From the NCBI GenBank assembly GCA_964454335.1, contig CAYVVT010000001.1, positions 372,001-436,000 of the forward strand: DNA of 64,000 bases. Direction: 5' to 3'. The translations under genes were made by a program, and so were the position numbers. Positions 59,666-64,000 of this stretch are shown here, one piece after another. The notes beneath the pieces were generated by a model. That model ran no database searches. It was not told the origin of the DNA and saw only the letters and a program-made list of their open reading frames with translations. The stretch is from CAYVVT01 sp964454335 (GTDB lineage: Bacteria > Fidelibacterota > UBA8477 > JABMPR01). Numbering within the stretch: position 1 is the stretch's first letter; each line of letters begins with the position of its first letter.

Positions 59666-62239
59666 ATGAGAACAGCATATTATTCCATCGCTCAGTTACT
59701 GCTATTAGGATCGGTTTCCATGATCTGGGCCGAAAATCAAAATTATGATAAACCCCACATAGAGGCCTTTAGATCGGAAACCTCCATTAGCATAGATGGC
59801 AAGCTCGAGGAACAAGTCTGGCAACGACCGGGCTACACCAAGCTCATTCAAAGAGACCCCGATGAAGGTGCTGAACCCACCCAGGAAACTGAGGTGTTCC
59901 TGGCCTACGATGATCATGGATTATATGTTGCCGGTATCTGCCATCATAGCGGTCCGGATACACTTGCCGGAGGAATGGCCCGCCGTGATGAATGGGTTGA
60001 GTCCGACTGGTTCTGGTTCTGGATCGATCCCAACCTCGATCGCCAGAACGGGTTTGGATTTGCTGTCAATCCATCCGGATCAATCAGGGATACCCGGGAT
60101 TATCGTGATATTCAGAGTGACCTGGATTGGAATGGCGTATGGGAAGCTGCTGCACAGCGAACAGCAGACCAATGGAGCTTTGAGATGTTCATTCCCTACT
60201 CCCAGTTACGCTTTGACAAACGAGACAGCTATACCTGGGGAGTTAACTTCAAGCGCTATATCCTATCCAACGCTGAAAATGATTATTTCGTCATGGTACC
60301 CAAGGATGAAAGTGGTTTTTTCTCTCACTTTGGCTATCTGACTGGCATCAAGGGGATCAAACCACCAGCGCGTCTCTTCATCTCACCCTACGTCATGGCG
60401 AAGCAGAATGAATTTGTGGGTGTGAAAAACAGCCCATTCGAGAAAGAATTGCGCACAACCGGCAATCTTGGAGTCGACATCAAATATGGTCTTTCAGGTA
60501 ATCTTACCCTGGACTTGGCTGTCAATCCTGATTTCGGTCAGGCGGAGGTGGATCCAGCTGTCATCAATCTTTCTGCTTTCGAAACCTATTATTCTGAAAA
60601 ACGCACCTTCTTTCTGGAGGGTGCCGACATCTTCCGCTTCGGATCGAATCCCACCGGAGGTGTCTGGGGTTGTTGGTGGAGTGGTCCAACCATTTTCTAC
60701 AGTCGGCGTATCGGACGTCAGCCAGCAGGGAATCCCACACGTTCCGGTGAGGCGTTCATCCCCGAGCAATCAACGATCCTGGGTGCTGCCAAAGTGAGTG
60801 GCAAGATCCGGAATTGGTCAGTGGGCAGTATCAGCGCCTTGACCCAGAAAGAATACGCACTGATAGACTCATCTGGAGTACGCCTTGAGAAAGAAGAGAT
60901 CGAACCCCCGAGCTACTATGGGATATACCGTGGGCTGGGTTCTTTCAATGACGGTCAGCAGGGACTTGGTTTCATCTTCACCCATGTTCATCGTAATCAG
61001 GACCAATCCATTCTGACGGATATTAATAACGATCAGGCCGTCGCAGCAGGTGTTGACGGATGGACCTATCTGGGAAAGGACCAACAGTGGGCCTTTATGG
61101 GTAATACCGTCATCTCACAGGTTCAGGGTACCCGAGAACGCGTCTCAGCCTTGCAACAATCCTCAAGTCACTACTATCAGCGTCCCGATTATGAATCAGT
61201 AGACCTCGATACCAATCGTACCAGTCTGAGTGGTTTCGCCAGTCGCTTTGGCTTACGCACCATCGGGGGAAATTTTCATGCCCAGGCTGCACTGGGGATA
61301 AAATCCCCAGGTTTTAACGTCAACGATCTGGGCTACAACTCCCATGGCAATATTATTAACGCGAGTACCGTCGTAGGGTACCAGTGGCTGGACCCAACCA
61401 GTTGGTTCCGCGAACTTCGGTGGTACGGGATGACCTCGCGGAACTTTGACTTCGACGGGAACAGGGTCTTCGCCCAGTACTACACAACTGTCAGCCTCCA
61501 ACTCCTGAATTACTGGTCTATCGGCGGGAATCTGCAAGTCTCACCTGAAGGCCTGGACCTAACCGCAACCCGGGGTGGTCCGCTACTGGGATACCCGGCG
61601 TTTTTAATAACAAACTTTAATTTACACACCGATTCGCGAAAAGATCTGCGCGGTGGTTGTTATGTCAGTTTGATGGATTACAAGGATGGGAGCTTCAGTC
61701 ATAGTCTGGGGAGTTGGGTGGTCATCAAGCCGGCTCAATCCTTGAGGATCACGCTCTCGATGGATCTTCGAGACAAGGATGATCAACATCATTGGGTTGA
61801 CAATATCGTTGATGACCAGTCTGTTTATGGCTACCATTACATTTTCTCTGATCTTGATTATACTGAAGTATCGACGTCAGTACGGCTTGACTGGGGATTG
61901 ACCCCCACACTTTCCATACAAGGCTATTTTCAGCCTTTCCTGGCAGTGGCAGATTACCGGAATCCCAAGGAGCTTGCTGAGGCTGCAAGCTATGAATACA
62001 GTCCTTATGCATACGATGATTCTGATCTCGATTTCAACAGCAAATCCTTCCGGGGTAACATGGTACTAAGATGGGAATATCAACCCGGTTCACTCCTGTA
62101 CATTGTGTGGACACAAAACCGGGCTAACTATGATGATCCCGGAGAGTTCGACCTGCGGAGGGATCTGAGGTCACTAAGTGGCGAGAGATCGGATCACATC
62201 TTCTATATCAAGCTTTCACACATGTTCAGTGTACTGTAG
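59666..62239 (+). CDS. DUF5916/CBM9-like outer-membrane-type protein
   Basis: An 857-residue exported protein. ATG 59666 follows GGGGG and gives a signal peptide ending SMIWA (about residue 22). Residues 30-215 are a CBM9-like beta sandwich (ISIDGKLEEQVWQ, YDDHGLYVAGICH, FGFAVNPSGSIRDTRDY). The DUF5916 part (about 235-857) has LDLAVNPDFGQAEVDPAVINLSAFET and FFLEGADIFRFG, then many beta strands ending in a Phe-Ser-Val-Leu barrel-type end. Members occur in FCB bacteria; the function is unknown, perhaps glycan-related. Confidence 0.85.
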   Translation: MRTAYYSIAQLLLLGSVSMIWAENQNYDKPHIEAFRSETSISIDGKLEEQVWQRPGYTKLIQRDPDEGAEPTQETEVFLAYDDHGLYVAGICHHSGPDTLAGGMARRDEWVESDWFWFWIDPNLDRQNGFGFAVNPSGSIRDTRDYRDIQSDLDWNGVWEAAAQRTADQWSFEMFIPYSQLRFDKRDSYTWGVNFKRYILSNAENDYFVMVPKDESGFFSHFGYLTGIKGIKPPARLFISPYVMAKQNEFVGVKNSPFEKELRTTGNLGVDIKYGLSGNLTLDLAVNPDFGQAEVDPAVINLSAFETYYSEKRTFFLEGADIFRFGSNPTGGVWGCWWSGPTIFYSRRIGRQPAGNPTRSGEAFIPEQSTILGAAKVSGKIRNWSVGSISALTQKEYALIDSSGVRLEKEEIEPPSYYGIYRGLGSFNDGQQGLGFIFTHVHRNQDQSILTDINNDQAVAAGVDGWTYLGKDQQWAFMGNTVISQVQGTRERVSALQQSSSHYYQRPDYESVDLDTNRTSLSGFASRFGLRTIGGNFHAQAALGIKSPGFNVNDLGYNSHGNIINASTVVGYQWLDPTSWFRELRWYGMTSRNFDFDGNRVFAQYYTTVSLQLLNYWSIGGNLQVSPEGLDLTATRGGPLLGYPAFLITNFNLHTDSRKDLRGGCYVSLMDYKDGSFSHSLGSWVVIKPAQSLRITLSMDLRDKDDQHHWVDNIVDDQSVYGYHYIFSDLDYTEVSTSVRLDWGLTPTLSIQGYFQPFLAVADYRNPKELAEAASYEYSPYAYDDSDLDFNSKSFRGNMVLRWEYQPGSLLYIVWTQNRANYDDPGEFDLRRDLRSLSGERSDHIFYIKLSHMFSVL

Positions 62240-62593
62240 CAACCATGCAGCAATCTTCAATTTTATTCCGGTTGAGAATGGTCCTGGAAAATATCAATTT
62301 CTTGAAAACCTGATTGCAGAGCATTCACCAAGACGATCAGGATGGTATATCTGAAGAAGTATCAATCCTTCTACATGTGTCGGAGAATTGCATAAGGGGC
62401 TGGCGATGGCAATCCCTTTTTACTGCACATTTCGGGACACCCAAGGACACCGATTGTCTGATCACATCATTTGGAGCCTTGATTACATACTGCATGTATC
62501 TAACTTATTATTTTCAATATCTAGAACTTGTCATGGGACAACGGTGAGTGCAAAGCCAGCCTAATTGATCATATTGATAAAGGATTAATGAAA
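62240..62593. other. AT-rich intergenic stretch
   Basis: I see no gene supported by a ribosome site and family match. Base composition becomes more AT-rich from here to the window end, which may mark transferred DNA. Confidence 0.5.
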
Positions 62594-63010
62594 ATGAATT
62601 TAGTTTATTCCTATTATGTATTGGACATCGTTCATAAAGGCCATCTGATGATGATGCAAAATGCAAAGGCTGTTGCCGGTCCGGACGGGAAATTGATTGT
62701 GGGTATTTTAACCGATGAAGCGGTTATGGAAAAGAAAGCCAAACCGATCCTATCATTCGAAGAACGGCTGGATCTGGCCAATGCCATCAAATATGTTGAT
62801 GTGGTTGTGGCCCAGGAAACCTATTCACCAATACCCAATGTGAAAAATATTAGACCCGATATTCTGATGGAAAGTTCCAGCCATACTCCCGAAGCGATTG
62901 AGGAGGCACGGGAAGTAATGGCTGGTATGAACGGACGGGTGATCGTGGTCCCCTATTTTCCGCCTCAATCGTCAAGCGGGATCAAGGATCGTGTAAAAAA
63001 CGAGCATTAA
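62594..63010 (+). CDS. Cytidylyltransferase-like protein (HxGH)
   Basis: A 138-residue nucleotidyltransferase of the glycerol-3-phosphate/phosphoethanolamine cytidylyltransferase superfamily: the YYVLDIVHKGHLMMM run holds the HxGH motif (HKGH) that binds the nucleotide phosphates. The usual GTFD before it reads YYVLD. The ISSTSS-type motif near the end reads PPQSSSGIKDRV. ATG 62594 is nine bases after AAAGGA; ATG 62588 is also possible. It may activate a polar head group or phosphonate. The next gene is a transporter of phosphorylated compounds, which would fit. Confidence 0.78.
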   Translation: MNLVYSYYVLDIVHKGHLMMMQNAKAVAGPDGKLIVGILTDEAVMEKKAKPILSFEERLDLANAIKYVDVVVAQETYSPIPNVKNIRPDILMESSSHTPEAIEEAREVMAGMNGRVIVVPYFPPQSSSGIKDRVKNEH

Positions 63011-63215
63011 TTATTTGTGTATGATCATATTCGAGTTTTAATAATCAGCGTACTAAAAACGACAACCTCACAAACATTCCAGAAACATATCCTGATTGAA
63101 CGATCCATAGAGAAAATCGTAGAATATTCCAACGCCACTTCGTCTTCGGTAACAAGTGTAATCTTAAATCAGTAACATACTTTTTACGGACCGTAATTCT
63201 AACAAGGAGAAATAG

Positions 63216-64000
63216 ATGAGTACCGGCAACCAGACCCAATTGGCACAATGGCAAAAGAAAATGTTCTGGATGATGTGGATAACATATGCCGCCTTCTATC
63301 TAGGGCGGGTAAATATATCGGTGGCCATGCCTGGCATCGCCGAGGAATTCGGTTTAACGAAAACAAACCTGGGAGTTATTTTAAGCGCCTTGTTTGCAAT
63401 GTATGCTATCGGACAGTTTATCAATGGACAGTTGGGCGATAAACTTAATTCCCGGTTAATTATAACTGTTGGACTGCTTACATCGGCAATATTGAATGTC
63501 TTTATGGGACTCACAGGCGGCATTATCGGTCTGATGGTGGTGGTCTGGGGTCTCAATGGATATTTCCAATCGATGGGCTGGGGCCCGACAGTGAAAGCTA
63601 TCGCTAATTGGTTTCCTGGTGGTATTCGGGGAAAGATCTCGGGGCGACTAGGAACCAGTTATATCATTGGTGGAGCTCTGTCCTGGTTGCTGGCCGGTAC
63701 AATCATCAAGTATCTTGACTGGCGTGCCACTTTCTGGGTACCAGCGCTGATCATGGCTGTTATTGCTATTCATTGGTATCTCCGAGCCCGAAATGCACCA
63801 GAGGAAATCGGTTTACCCACAGTCGAAGAACAGGAACAGGGCATCGCCCGGACCGAAATCCAGGCCGACGAACATATTGGATTTCGAAGAACACTGAAAA
63901 TAACGCTTAGCAATCCCTATATCTGGTTTGCGGCCTTTGGTTTGTTCGGACTGAATATTGTCCGCTATGGCTTCATGAGCTGGGCGCCGACATATATGTT
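63216..64000 (+). CDS. OPA/MFS-type transporter, cut by window end
   Basis: The first 261 residues of a GlpT/UhpT-like organophosphate:phosphate antiporter. ATG 63216 follows AAGGAGA. The ITYAAFYLGRVNISVAMPGI helix has the RxNxS pattern of this group, then GQFINGQLGDKLNSR (the MFS loop), GWGPTVKAIANWFP and WRATFW. Six to seven helices are present before the edge. The substrate is unknown. Confidence 0.87.
   Translation, partial: MSTGNQTQLAQWQKKMFWMMWITYAAFYLGRVNISVAMPGIAEEFGLTKTNLGVILSALFAMYAIGQFINGQLGDKLNSRLIITVGLLTSAILNVFMGLTGGIIGLMVVVWGLNGYFQSMGWGPTVKAIANWFPGGIRGKISGRLGTSYIIGGALSWLLAGTIIKYLDWRATFWVPALIMAVIAIHWYLRARNAPEEIGLPTVEEQEQGIARTEIQADEHIGFRRTLKITLSNPYIWFAAFGLFGLNIVRYGFMSWAPTYM

Noticed and set aside
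62314..62547. 77-residue plus-strand frame
   Set aside because: No ribosome site, no family match, and odd composition; left as intergenic.

Overview
The window is a 64 kb piece of a scaffold with about 50-52% GC. It contains one 100-N gap, so it probably comes from a draft, metagenomic or single-cell assembly. The gene content suggests a Gram-negative bacterium of the FCB superphylum, possibly Marinimicrobia or a related lineage. It has an FCB-type Kdo transferase, DUF5916 and DUF6588 outer-membrane-type proteins, two DUF4416 proteins, a PIN-PhoH protein, a NagB/PIG-L fusion and many short palindromic repeats. That placement is inference, because no rRNA is present.

Layout. 1-13 kb: a cut PLP-dependent sulfur amino acid enzyme with an Lrp regulator, a CsgG-like lipoprotein-type protein, arsenate reductase, PhoH with DUF4416, a GAF/HD-GYP protein, a PH-domain membrane protein, and a minus-strand run prmC-ubiA-dnaE-dtd. 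13-17.4 kb: a NAT-like protein coupled to a second DUF4416 protein, and the NagB/PIG-L fusion. 17.6-27.9 kb: a surface-glycan locus with two IspD-type cytidylyltransferases (one fused to an SDR, like the CDP-ribitol synthase Bcs1), a glycerophosphotransferase-like protein, LicC- and LicD-like proteins, a small GT29 sialyltransferase-like protein, NeuA, NeuB, a KdsC-type phosphatase and WaaA. 28-44.6 kb: housekeeping genes (gatC, pyrG, radC, mutY), a B12-binding subunit next to a biotin-dependent carboxylase beta subunit, a glycosyltransferase, a penicillin acylase relative and several enzymes. 44.9-55.9 kb: a tricarboxylic-acid locus (CitD-CitE fusion, CitF, an HD protein, a fungal Lys4-like aconitase, a homoisocitrate/isocitrate dehydrogenase-like enzyme, MmgE/PrpD), with a CDF transporter and a HAD phosphatase in between. 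56-64 kb: an esterase-like lipoprotein, the assembly gap inside a heptamer array, a class C beta-lactamase-like lipoprotein, tRNA-Lys, a DUF5916 protein, and a more AT-rich tail with a cytidylyltransferase and an OPA-type transporter cut by the window end.

The glycan locus reads as a module that makes CDP-ribitol (and perhaps CDP-choline) and a CMP-nonulosonate, possibly KDN-type, and transfers them to a surface polymer. It is a bacterial set that parallels ISPD/fukutin and GT29 sialylation in animals. The second module could run citrate/homocitrate-type chemistry in either direction.

Non-coding features are dense. Five related palindromic elements of about 115-160 bp lie between genes of the tricarboxylic-acid locus and near citDE. 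A second family has 14-bp inverted ends. Heptamer arrays (GTTAGGN) occur at gene ends. Two genes (20848, 51914) have no ATG, GTG or TTG that could start the conserved N-terminus, and a third (18245) very likely also starts at a non-canonical codon.
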